In this document: positions 1 through 8,909 of the stretch, one piece after another
How positions within the stretch are numbered: position 1 is the stretch's first letter
How the letters are laid out: every line of letters starts with the position of its first letter
Assembly: GCA_017562135.1 (NCBI GenBank)
Contig: QEYB01001166.1
Coordinates: 1-64,000 of the forward strand
DNA: 64,000 nucleotides
Reading direction: 5' to 3'
Source: Dipylidium caninum
Lineage: Eukaryota; Platyhelminthes; Cestoda; Cyclophyllidea; Dipylidiidae
Position numbers and translations under genes: made by a program
Notes under the pieces: generated by a model
What the model was told of the DNA's origin: nothing
The model's database searches: none
The model's input: the letters and a program-made list of their open reading frames with translations, nothing else

Positions 1-57
1 GAGAGAGATGCGACACTGCAACCTGGAAGCAGAAGATTCATGCCAGAAAGTAGACAT
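1..57 (-). CDS. C', truncated exon 1 of a secreted-family gene
   Basis: On the minus strand an ATG at 57..55 opens a signal-peptide exon that matches exon 1 of gene C (18,444) and gene B (8,109). It starts M-S-T-F-W like both of them. One extra C after the Trp codon shifts the frame relative to B and C, and the sequence is less alike closer to base 1. The rest of the gene lies outside the window. The 5' flank (58-520) is the inverted form of the flank shared by B and C, which supports the call. The frame break may be a sequencing error; it cannot be judged from one partial exon. Confidence 0.6.
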   Translation of the reverse strand, partial: MSTFWHESSASRLQCRISL

Positions 58-520
58 GTGAAACGAATATAGTCTCCCGGCAGTCTGCGCATCAACTCAC
101 CTTTATTACATCGTATACCAAGGCAGAGGGGGAAGGCTCTGACCAGTTGTGAGTGGTTGGGTGCGAAGAGGACGCAACTCCATTGGATCATATCGCACTA
201 GTGCGATGCAATCCGGCAACGCATTGACCGGAACCGGTGAGGAGTACATCTCACTTGTCAAGAGAATTCAGGCTGGCGTTCGAAGCAAGTAGTGGGCGAG
301 GAGACTCAATGTTGCCTAGTAACATAGGGTGGCAGGGAGAGAGTGGTAGATGTGGGGACGGGGCAGAGGGGAGTGGGGAGTGGGATGGTTGTGTACAGGA
401 AAAGTGGAATATGCCGTTGAACGCGATTGAACCTTTATGTGTTACATACATTGGATTGTCTGATAGGAAGCGTACACATTCGCACGGAAATGTAACAGAA
501 GGCCTGAAGAGAAAGGAGGT
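58..520 (-). promoter_or_regulatory. Shared C-type 5' flank, inverted copy
   Basis: Read on the minus strand, this flank matches the 5' flanks of gene B (about 7,690-8,108) and gene C (about 18,003-18,443). The strongest block is 105-245, equivalent to 7,937-8,070 and 18,273-18,400. The TATAA seen in B and C is degraded here to an AATAAAG-like string near 103-110. The orientation points leftwards into C'. Confidence 0.6.
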
Positions 521-3500
521 TTAGTAATCACGCTAAAATTTCTCAGGAACCCACACTAGTAAACGATACAAAGCCCTGAAGCGAGAAACATAGTAAATAG
601 GCGCACATAAAGGACTGTGCGGTTAATACCTCCTTCCTTCGTGCCTTGAGCAAATGCCACGTATATGACTCGTTGAGTCCTTGTCGTCACTGCAGTTCAA
701 CCCGAAAGTGCCCATCATGTCAAATCAGGAGTAAACGTGTGTCGCCTTCGTAGTAACAGTAGCGATCGGGAGACGACTCCGCAATGTGAAAGGAGGCCTG
801 ACCCATTATGACAAGGACTTTGAAGGAGGAACAGGTAGGGGAGCAGCCCGAGATCTCGGGTGTGGAGTCCCATGTTCCCGCAGACTGGGACAAATCTGGC
901 AATCCAAACACACGGTCACCGTGTTTGCCGACACCATTAAAAGAGCGCAGTAGTGGGCCGATGAAACGACCTTCCACCTGCATTCATCGACTCCTTTGCC
1001 TAAGCGGAAAGAAAGTCTAGCTTGTGTTCAGTGGAGTCCGTGTACTACGAGACACTCCCATTCCTTCTCACTACTGTGAAGGCTTCAACCACGGACTGCT
1101 GCTCCATCAAACGCTCGACTGCCCCCATCTATGCTAGTGGAGCAGACCACCTCTTCATGGGTCCATTAACTTCGGCTGAGGAGGGGTAGAATGAACAGGA
1201 GGAGGAAGAAGAAGAAGAAGGAAGAAGAAGAGAAAAGGAATAAAATAAGGAGAAGAGAGAAGAAGGGAGAGAGAATCGAGGGAGCAGGTCGGGTACCTCC
1301 TAACCGTGTACATTAGCAGTTGGCGTACCAGCACCATACACGGGCTATAGATACCCTCGTCTCCTCCTTGATGCTCCGTCAACTCCGCTATGACGGCTCT
1401 TACTTGCAAGTCTGATCTTACCGAACTGTCGAGGATGCCTGGCTGTTTACCAATAATTTCAACTGCGTGGCAATGGACAGGCTTAAATGCAACACCTCGA
1501 GCAGATCACCTCCAATAGGATTTCCGAGACCAGTTTTAGCAACCGCGTCCACCACACGGGCTACTCACGCTTTGTCAGCTTGTTGCGAGGAACAGTTTGC
1601 AGTAGGGAAAAGAGGACGACTACAGTCAAGTCGGTGCCTATTTTGCCTTTGACTAAGGCTATTTAACCTTTCCAAACACGATATGATGTGTAGCTATCTC
1701 CCTCGTCTGCACGAGGTACTGTAGAAATTTGTCACCGCTTTAGTGCCCACGACCTTCAGCATCCGCTTCGGTGGGCCTGCTCTGAACAATCCGGTCTTGT
1801 GGGCCACCCTGTCACGGCCGACGCTTTCTGTGTCCTCGTACCAGTCGTGTCTCATTCGCCCTTTGTGTTCGGAAATGATGTGCCAACCAATGCAACACTC
1901 GACACTTTAGTATTTCTGAAATTAGTTCACTCAAAATCCCTTTGGCATCAACGACAACCGCGACAGTTCTAATGGTGAATTTGAAATGGCCGCTTCTAGT
2001 CGGCACGTGCGCGAGAAAAGACGGTAGCGTGGCCCTCAAACTCTTACTACACTACTTTCATGGCGTACAGGCTTCTCCGTCGCCGCGCCGACTTCATCAT
2101 CACGATCAAAACGAACTCACATATCCTGTGGGATTCGCGAATTGTCCCAACAACAATTGCCGACAGTCAACGCAACATCTTTCGGTCACCTGGGATTTTG
2201 CGCTATGTTTGTTTGTTGACTGAACAGAGTGTTTTTGCTTTGATGCTCCACTCTCTTCGCATCCTCGTCTCTCATCTCCGCTCACAGCTACTAGCGCGCT
2301 CTCATTCCTAGAAACGCGCCCACTTTCCTCGAGGGGCTTTTCCGTAACTAGGGTCACTAGTCCACGCCTGCGTCGAAAATCAGCGCTTCCACTGTGAGTC
2401 CGTCAAGTGACAAGCAGTGCATGGCGCTGTGAGCAAGTGGCTAGCTTCCCACTCCTCCTGTTTGCTGTGGCTGCAAAGGCTTCTCCCACAACATCATTTG
2501 CTGGAGATGAGTTTGTCGGTGCTTGACAACGCCCCAACTGATTTTTGTCCAATCGACTGCCCACTGTCTAGACATAAGTATCCCCCAGATGTGAGTTTGG
2601 CCCCACTTGGGTGGGAGTGGAGGCATTTTGGCACGAGTCCAGTTGCCCTCTCCCCACTGCTCCTCTACATCCGTCTGCATTCAAAGAACCACTTTATCTC
2701 TCCCAACCCCCCACCCCTCTCCCTCAATCCACAACTTCCACTGATGCCCGGGACGCATGCTTGATAGCAAAAGAAGCGACACCGTGGGAGTTGGGGCGTG
2801 AATCGGGAGAAAGAGAGCATAGTGATGAGGAACCCGAGATTCTACACCCAGTCTCGCCATGCTGTTGAGTAACTCGAAAGGTAAGACACCGCTTCCCAAG
2901 GCCATTGAGTGTATGTTTCCAAAGATGGCCCGCCTCTGGATTCGGGTCTATGGTAGTGACGAACTGTGTTATCCGCCAATCTAGACCCCATGAGCCATAG
3001 CAGTGCTTGTCAAAGACCAGCCAAGGAAGTTGTCTACATGGAATAATGCATGTCTCACTAGGCGAACGTGCGTTATGATCAGGGGCGAGGCAGGAGACAT
3101 TGACTGAGGAGCAAAATCTATGACCTCAGATGTGCACAATGGTTGCATGCCATGTTGGCAGTGGGGGGACGAGGGGTGGGGCAGGGCAAGTGGCGATGTC
3201 TCCACTCACGAAGATGCCTTGCACGCAAATCTTCTTCCTAACTGATGTGAGGACCACTGCGGACGAGGGAATACTCGAGAAACAGACTGGGGCATGACAG
3301 GGGGAGGAGGGAGGCGAAGGAGGAGACCATGCGACAACAGCCTGCAAGATGCGTGCAGGTTGAATGAGGAGTTCACTGCCCTGGCTCATGCTGTGCACAC
3401 CGTCACACTGCGTACAAATGTGGCAGTCGTAATTACAATCACCGACTTGACTGTCGCAGTAGATCGGTCGGAGGCTGATTGTTCTTTCATCCTTCTCTCT

Positions 3501-3597
3501 TCCCTCGCCCACAGTTGGAGGGAAGCCTGTCAGGCCGGAAGGGCAGAATGGAGTCGCGTTTTTCCGTACACATATGCACTGAGCCAAGGTGGAATGA

Positions 3598-3626
3598 GAG
3601 GAGGAGGAGGAGGAGGAGGAGGAGGC
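3598..3626 (+). repeat. GAG trinucleotide microsatellite
   Basis: About nine GAG/GGA units run without interruption. The right arm holds the reverse complement at 14,938-14,970, where the array is interrupted by a GGC unit, so the two copies have diverged in length and purity. Confidence 0.85.
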
Positions 3627-4346
3627 GACTGAGGAGGCGACTGAGGAGACAAGTGCTAGCTCAATTGCCACTGTCTGCATCTTCGAACGCTCGTAGCAAT
3701 TGCGTTGAGGATCAAAGCCAAATTTGTGTTGAATTTGCTGCTCCTCCAAAGGCCTACTTGTACATGGCCACTTTGTGGTGGTCGTAAAAGTGGTCACACA
3801 CGAGGTGGGGAATCCACACTTGTATGATACAAAGTGGGAAAGAAGTAGCAATTGAGTTGGGCACCAGTGTAACTGACCGCAGAACTTATCTCTGACTGAG
3901 GAGGTTGGCTCTACCTCTCATTCCTTTCTAACCTAGTCGACGTCGGGCAGACTTGCCCCCCAATGCGCTGTGGGTCATTTGAAGCTTCCCCGTCTCGTTG
4001 GACAGCACGTTTACGCCCAGCCACCCATTCAATATTAGTGTCTGTCGCCGACTTGCCGTTCCAGCAACACTAATCCACATCTGTCTGCATACCGTTGTCT
4101 CATCCACTGCTCCAAACAGTTGTTGTAGAAAGCCATCACAAGGAGGTGGAACTCTGAACCTCTCCTGTCAGTCATCCTGCAGCCTCAGTAATGAAAACAT
4201 CAAACGCTGTCACTCTTCGTGCATCGGCGACGTAGGTGTGCCGCTCCCTCGTGTCCATCCCAGCTTCTGCCCACTTTCTTCGACTATTGCCTTCACCAAC
4301 ACTCAACATGCGTCCACACGTGTTTTTCTCATTTCCCGACGTCGCT

Positions 4347-4807
4347 TTAAAGCAGTCCACTCAAAACTTCCTCCACTCTGAAACTCACGAGGTCGCTATT
4401 CATCGGTCGAATATGGTGAAGAGCAGACGGAGGACGCGTTCGCGCTGAGACAGCATTAGCTGTCACGCCAGAAGGCAGCAGTAAATTGAAGCGTGCTAGA
4501 GGAAAGGCGCACCAGTCGAAACCATCAGGATAAGCCACCTGGACATACACTTTGCCTTCCATCTCCGCAGGCCCAAGCGCACACAATCTGCTGGAACGAA
4601 CATCTCTGCCTGCCCATTTATGCCTTGCCGACACCGCTGTACATGCCTCGTCAGGGCTTCAGCCGTGCCTGAGTTAATTCCTAAGGCACCCATGGCAACA
4701 GCAGAGAGGCGGCGAGGAGACGAGTTGAGGCGCAAAGCTATGGCGCCCCTGTGCTGGTAACACAAGCTGGCGAGGCCATTTGCCAGATTGCACAGAGGCC
4801 CGGTCAT
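4347..4807 (-). other. Open reading stretch conserved in both arms, unassigned
   Basis: Two overlapping minus-strand frames (4,496-4,807 and 4,347-4,634) read as one protein-like run if a single-base shift near 4,600 is allowed. The right arm copy (plus strand, about 13,750-14,218) has the same amino acid run, with its own frame shift at nearly the same place. Recognisable shared pieces are MGALGINSG, ALTRHVQRCRQGING and VYVQVAYPDGF, ending VEEVLSGLL before a stop. I do not recognise the product. It could be an exon, a fragment of an old transposon gene, or chance; its divergent position next to gene A1 is the same in both arms. Confidence 0.3.
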
Positions 4808-5024
4808 TAGGCCAAAGGTCTTGATGAAGACGTAGACGTGAGATGAACGTGGAGAGTAGCCGAGAAACTAGTGAGTGGAGTCAATGACCGGAATAAATCG
4901 GCTCTGCATGAAATGCGGTCACGGCGTTTACCGACTCTGGCAGGCACTCAGTGGTGGACCAATGGAACGACCCCACCTGTGCTCAACATCTCCCCGATGC
5001 TACTTCAGACTTGGTTGCGAGGAA

Positions 5025-5030
5025 TATAAA
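5025..5030 (+). promoter_or_regulatory. TATA box of gene A1
   Basis: A TATAAA lies 58 nt before the A1 start codon. The mirror copy in the right arm (13,527-13,532, minus strand) is also 58 nt before the A2 ATG. Genes B and C have a TATAA 53 and 52 nt before theirs, so spacing is conserved across the family. Confidence 0.75.
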
Positions 5031-5082
5031 GTGGACAGGCGTGGCAGATAGACCAGTAAGTAGCTGATAGAGGGCTGCCACC

Positions 5083-5849
5083 ATGCCGACTTACACGATT
5101 GCCATCATATTTCCCTTTTGACTCATCTCATTATTGCATTAGCATGTAGTTCCACTCCCAGCCACCAGCGGAAGCACTGAACGTTTACACCAATGGATCG
5201 CTCTCAGGTTAATGCTTCTATTTATTTTTTGGCGGTTACTTGTGCTTGCATCATGCATCTGTCTCCCCATATGATACTACATTTTACTTATCATTGTCTT
5301 TCCTCTTTCATAGTAAACTGTGTGCCGACTAATATCGTCAACATCTCAAACGACATTCTGGACATTGCTAAATATTTGTCATTTCAAGCTGTCGAATACT
5401 TCACCATAAAGGACAGCGCATTTGAAAAATACTGGTGGGCGTCTTCCAGTGATTCGGAATGGTCAGCAATTTTGCTGGGCATCAATTCTTATACGAATAT
5501 ATTCGGAATTTCATTAAAAGTCAGTGACCTCAAAGTTAGTTATTTTTCGTTTGACGGGCCAAATCGCAAAGTGAGTTATGATATCACTACAAATAATTAC
5601 CATAAATTTGCCTTTCCATCTGCAACAGAATAAATCGTGATATCTGCGTGATTGAGGAATTTCAATTTCTCAGGAGCATTCCGATATTGGGGAAGAATCG
5701 AAGAAAGTATCTCTTTTTATTCGTGGAATTATGAAGTGTCAGACATCTTCGCAACCCAACCATTGCCCTATGACCTTGATGTCATCCGCGATGCAGTCTT
5801 GAAAGGATTCATCAAAGCTATAGCCAATGCTGAATGCCGTCTCACTTAA
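5083..5849 (+). CDS. A1, small secreted protein of the YWW family, three exons
   Basis: Proposed exons are 5,083-5,207, 5,314-5,570 and 5,629-5,849, with GT..AG introns of 106 and 58 nt. The ATG has a strong context (GCCACCATG) and lies 58 nt after a TATA box. Exon 1 encodes a hydrophobic signal peptide ending near L-A-C-S-S. Exon 2 contains NCVPTNI, then EKYWW and SLKVSDLKV. Exon 3 ends A-E-C-R-L-T before the stop at 5,847. An AATAAA lies at 5,877. The mature protein would be about 180 residues with four Cys, probably exported. Against A2, exon 1 lacks two bases, which creates an early TGA; exon 2 has one extra A before its donor; exon 3 has an extra T. Because A2 is intact at those points, I read these as likely sequence errors. 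The function is unknown and I recognise no named family. Confidence 0.75.
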
Positions 5850-5876
5850 AGAACAGGCACTATTTACACAGACAAC

Positions 5877-5882
5877 AATAAA
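5877..5882 (+). terminator. Polyadenylation signal of A1
   Basis: AATAAA lies 28 nt after the A1 stop codon. The corresponding place in A2 reads GATAAA on the minus strand (12,674-12,679). Confidence 0.6.
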
Positions 5883-5889
5883 GCTTCTC

Positions 5890-7680
5890 GGTTCGTGACG
5901 CATTTCACAAGCGCGAGCATATTTGCAAGTGTCTTCTTCCTCCAAACGCGTTTATTTCCCTCCCACTCCACCCTATGCACGAATACCCGAAATACATCAC
6001 CTAACATGCCGCCTTGGTGACACTGTTTATTCGCGTTGGGGGAGGCGAGGCAGGCCACGAGGTGGGAGGGGAGACTTCATCTCAACGAACTGCCAAAAAA
6101 CACCCTGTGGTCAATGATAAGACACTGCGGTAATAATTTTAAACCAAGGAGAGGTACACCCGGCAACCAACTCACCAAGATGCCTTCGCGGTGGAGTTCA
6201 TCTGCCATTGGCTGCAGAGAACCCTTTTTACAATAATTAGTCTTAAATGCCAGGCGTTACTCTCCACCACCGCCACCATCTCTCGCCTTATCTCTCTATC
6301 TCCTTGTCCACTTCTTCCCTCACTCGCCCTCTCTCTCTCGTCCACCTCCCCCCTCTCTCTCCCTTAACATTTGCCCACACATTCCAATGACCACCATCCA
6401 TCGTGCAACTGCGACGCTCAACTCCATGCCTATGCACATCGTGAGGAGAGGTCGGAGCACATTTGAAGCAAGTCATTGCAAGTCAAATGCGTCGTCCGCG
6501 ATGGGAGTGGGCGGGCGGGGCGGGGCGGGGCGGGGGGCGGGCGGGGCGGGGCGGGGCGGGGTGGGGTGAGGGAGGGAGGGAGGGAGGGAAGGTATACCGG
6601 GAAGTTCATCTTCTCGGGGAAAAGTGCTTTTAATAAGGACTCCGAAGTTCACGCACGCGACGGCGGATCTTTAATGAACGTGGAACAAAACTTAGTTCGT
6701 TTGTCGTGCAAATGCACAATGATGGGACAGAAATAGGCAAAAGGTATAGAGTGCCCTGCTGAAATTACTCTTATCGCCTCTCCGAAAGCGTGTACGCTTG
6801 GGAACAGTCGCGCAGTCTGTGTAGAGGACGGAAGAAGTTGCCCCTGACTCATTCATGCCCTGTTCAACACTGATACACTTCGCTCCTTTTGGCGCAATGT
6901 ACTTCTCTTCTCATGCTCCAGGGAATAGGAGTCAACTGAAAAAGTCAGGCCTGAAATGAGAGCCTGGTAGCAATGCGGATATTGAAGGGAACAACTCCAC
7001 TCCGAGTCGTGGTGGAGGTGGCGAGTGTTATGCCTATTACCTAGTTCGGTGAATGTCACAGTGATCTGTAAATGGCGGATGAATTGTCAATAGCTCAACT
7101 GCGCGCGCACACCAGCACTCTGAGTTATGTTGGCGAGTAGCACCACGAAAGGGTCCCGACTTGGCTTCATCATGCAGCCTTGCGACATGACATATCCCTC
7201 TCACAAAATTCATGGTGGAAAAGTCTTCGCCTTTCCTTATTACTGCGTTGGCTGCGATTTTATCCCAGAAGTCTTATTCGTCCAATATTTCGTCACAAAA
7301 TGAGTGGATATAATGACCACGTCTCAGACGTAATGAGTGAGCTTTGTCTCCATACAAATGTTGATGAGTTAGTTGGCAACACATGGACACTCCAATTACA
7401 CTGAACAGCGCTGGTCAAGTCATCTTCAGATATCGCGCATTCATTGACCCACCGATTTTCGACTCGTTCTCATTGTCACCATAATGGTAGGGCAGAATTT
7501 TTTAGTCTACTCATTTATGTTGATTCATGTCTGTCTCAAACTAATTCAAGTCTTTTCCCTCTGCCCTACGATGAGTTCACGCATCAGTGTATCATGAACG
7601 TCCATTTCAGAACCATGCATGTCCTACTGGCACTTACCCAAAGGGAAAAACGCGACTGTGCACTGGACATACCCCCTCCT
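5890..7680. other. Arm interior downstream of A1, no gene seen
   Basis: This part of the left arm holds a C/T-rich run (about 6,260-6,370), the G-rich tract 6,502-6,590, and no convincing exon. The last 190 nt (7,487-7,680) pair with 10,140-10,380 in inverted orientation but with more differences than the main arms. Confidence 0.6.
6502..6590 (+). repeat. G-rich (GGGGC/GGGA) tract
   Basis: A run of GGGGC units passes into GGGA units. Many G-triplets sit close together, which is the pattern expected of a G-quadruplex-forming strand. The same tract is present as its C-rich complement at 11,972-12,056, with a different number and order of units. Confidence 0.85.
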
Positions 7681-7689
7681 CTTCAGTTT

Positions 7690-8108
7690 TCTGCTGTATT
7701 ACAGTGCGGAATATGGCGCTCCTCTCAGATATCCATGTATTTGACTCATGAAGGTTTAATCGCGTAACGGGCATTGAAACACATGGCGACGTCCATCCAG
7801 TTGCCTGTACACAACCATCCCTACTCCCCACTCCCCACTGTCCACTACCCACATCTCACCACTTCTCTCTACCACTCTATTTACTAGGCAACGTCAGGTC
7901 TCCTCGCGAAAGTGAGAATACTCCTCACTGAGGCCGGTCAATGCGTTGCCGCATTGCATCGCATTAGTGCGATATGAGCCAATGGAGTTGCCTCCTCTCT
8001 GCACCCAACCACGCCAACTGGTCAGCCTCCCACTCTGCCTTGGTATACGAGGTAATATAAGGTGCGTGGGATTGCGACGACTGCACGGAAAGGCGACGTC
8101 GTTCCACA
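7690..8108 (+). promoter_or_regulatory. 5' flank and core promoter of gene B
   Basis: This flank matches 18,003-18,443 in front of gene C and, inverted, 58-520 in front of C'. A TATAA at 8,056-8,060 is 53 nt before the ATG. The block 7,937-8,070 is the best conserved of the three-way match, including a short palindrome-like GCATCGCATTAGTGCGAT near 7,957. It points in the direction of gene B and probably carries the family's shared expression signals. Confidence 0.65.
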
Positions 8109-8847
8109 ATGTCTACCTTCTGGATGAATCTTCTGCTTGCCAGTGCAGTGGTCTTCGTCAGCGCAAATGCCTGCTCCTCCTCTCCGCAGAATTCACAAAT
8201 AAAGCTTTCGATCCTAACTACGCGACCGAATAGAGGTTGTCTGCCATCGTGAATAGTCTAACTTGTTACTTTCATTACCTAATTTTCCGCGTGCTAAACG
8301 ATTTTGTTCGGTCTCTTTCAGTGCCTTGCCGATCAGTTACATTAAATGACTTTTCAATCGCCATTCTCAGAATTACGAAGCACATAACTGTTGAAGCTTT
8401 CCGTTCGTTGCTGTTGGAAAGTTCCATCTCCGAGCAATATTGGTGGCCTATTATTGATTATGCGGATTGGCTGGTGTATTTGAACGATACTGACACTAAT
8501 GCGGAAGAATATGTTGTTTCTTTGAAAGTTACCAACATCACCATTGCCTGTCGTGAAACCACAGGAGAAACGGAAAAGTATGTTTTCATTCTTCAAAACC
8601 TCTTATATTTCCTCTCTGCCATAATAGCATATATCCCCAGGCGCACCGAATCAAGAATTTCGGATTCACGGCCTACTTACAGTACAATGAAACCGACAAA
8701 ATGATATCAGTATTAAAAGTACAGAATTACGAAATTTCAGAGGTTACTTTAACTGAAATAATACCTAATCAAAACGAAGCCATTCGTAGTGGCATCTTAA
8801 ATGGTATTTCCTCATCTATGTTACATGCTAACTGTATTCTCCCTTAA
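8109..8847 (+). CDS. B, small secreted protein of the YWW family, three exons, intact
   Basis: Exons are 8,109-8,235, 8,322-8,577 and 8,628-8,847, giving 603 nt and 200 residues with no frame break. Intron phases are 1 and 2. Exon 1 begins MSTFWMNLLLASAVVF, a clear signal peptide, with likely cleavage before A-C-S-S-S near residue 21. Exon 2 has V-P-C, a helical-looking stretch, SEQYWWPIIDYADW, and SLKVTNITIAC. Exon 3 contains GFTAYLQYNETDKM and ends A-N-C-I-L-P. Four Cys in the mature part could form two disulfides; N-I-T, N-D-T and N-E-T are possible N-glycosylation sites. The gene sits in the central spacer of the inverted repeat, not in an arm. It is the reference copy for this family. 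The first donor is GTTGTC, weak, but the same site is used in gene C. Role unknown; a secreted product is inferred. Confidence 0.82.
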
Positions 8848-8901
8848 CATTCCCGCATCAAATATATATTTCTGTACTTCGTGGATTTAATATATTTACT
8901 C

Positions 8902-8907
8902 AATAAA
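8902..8907 (+). terminator. Polyadenylation signal of gene B
   Basis: AATAAA lies 55 nt after the TAA stop of gene B, in an AT-rich 3' region. Confidence 0.7.
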
Positions 8908-8909
8908 GA

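Larger units (their letters stand above)
521..5020. other. Arm interior with no assigned gene
   Basis: About 4.5 kb of left arm lies between the C' flank and gene A1. It contains a purine-rich tract (1,189-1,282), a GAG microsatellite (3,598-3,626) and several open stretches. The longest is a minus-strand frame at 3,126-3,851. It is mostly Ser/Pro-rich low-complexity sequence and is interrupted in the right-arm copy. A minus-strand stretch at about 4,347-4,807 looks more protein-like and has its own entry. I recognise no protein domain, and there is no clear exon, TATA or polyadenylation signal that would define a gene. Confidence 0.5.
1..7480. repeat. Left arm of a giant imperfect inverted repeat
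   Basis: This stretch is found again, reverse-complemented, at about 11,088-18,570. Anchors read by eye include the 120-250 flank against 18,273-18,400, the purine tract 1,189-1,282 against the pyrimidine tract 17,272-17,365, the GAG repeat 3,598-3,626 against 14,938-14,970, gene A1 against gene A2, and the G-rich tract 6,502-6,590 against 11,972-12,056. In one stretch of about 150 nt (6,591-6,740 against 11,820-11,975) I counted about seven differences, so the arms are clearly diverged and not a simple mirror copy. The arm runs off the window at base 1. The inner boundary is near 7,480, where matching becomes patchy. Confidence 0.93.

Noticed and set aside
3126..3851. Minus-strand open frame of 241 codons in the left arm
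   Set aside because: It is Ser/Pro/Cys-rich low-complexity sequence running through the GAG/CTC microsatellite. The right-arm copy is frameshifted and no domain or splice context is visible.
5083..5849. Reading A1 as a pseudogene because of its early stop
   Set aside because: Its breaks are single-base indels at places where A2 is intact, and splice sites, TATA box and polyadenylation signal are all kept, so sequence error is the simpler reading.
6476..6736. Gly/Arg-rich open frames over the G-rich tract
   Set aside because: They arise from the repeat itself in several frames at once and have no other support.
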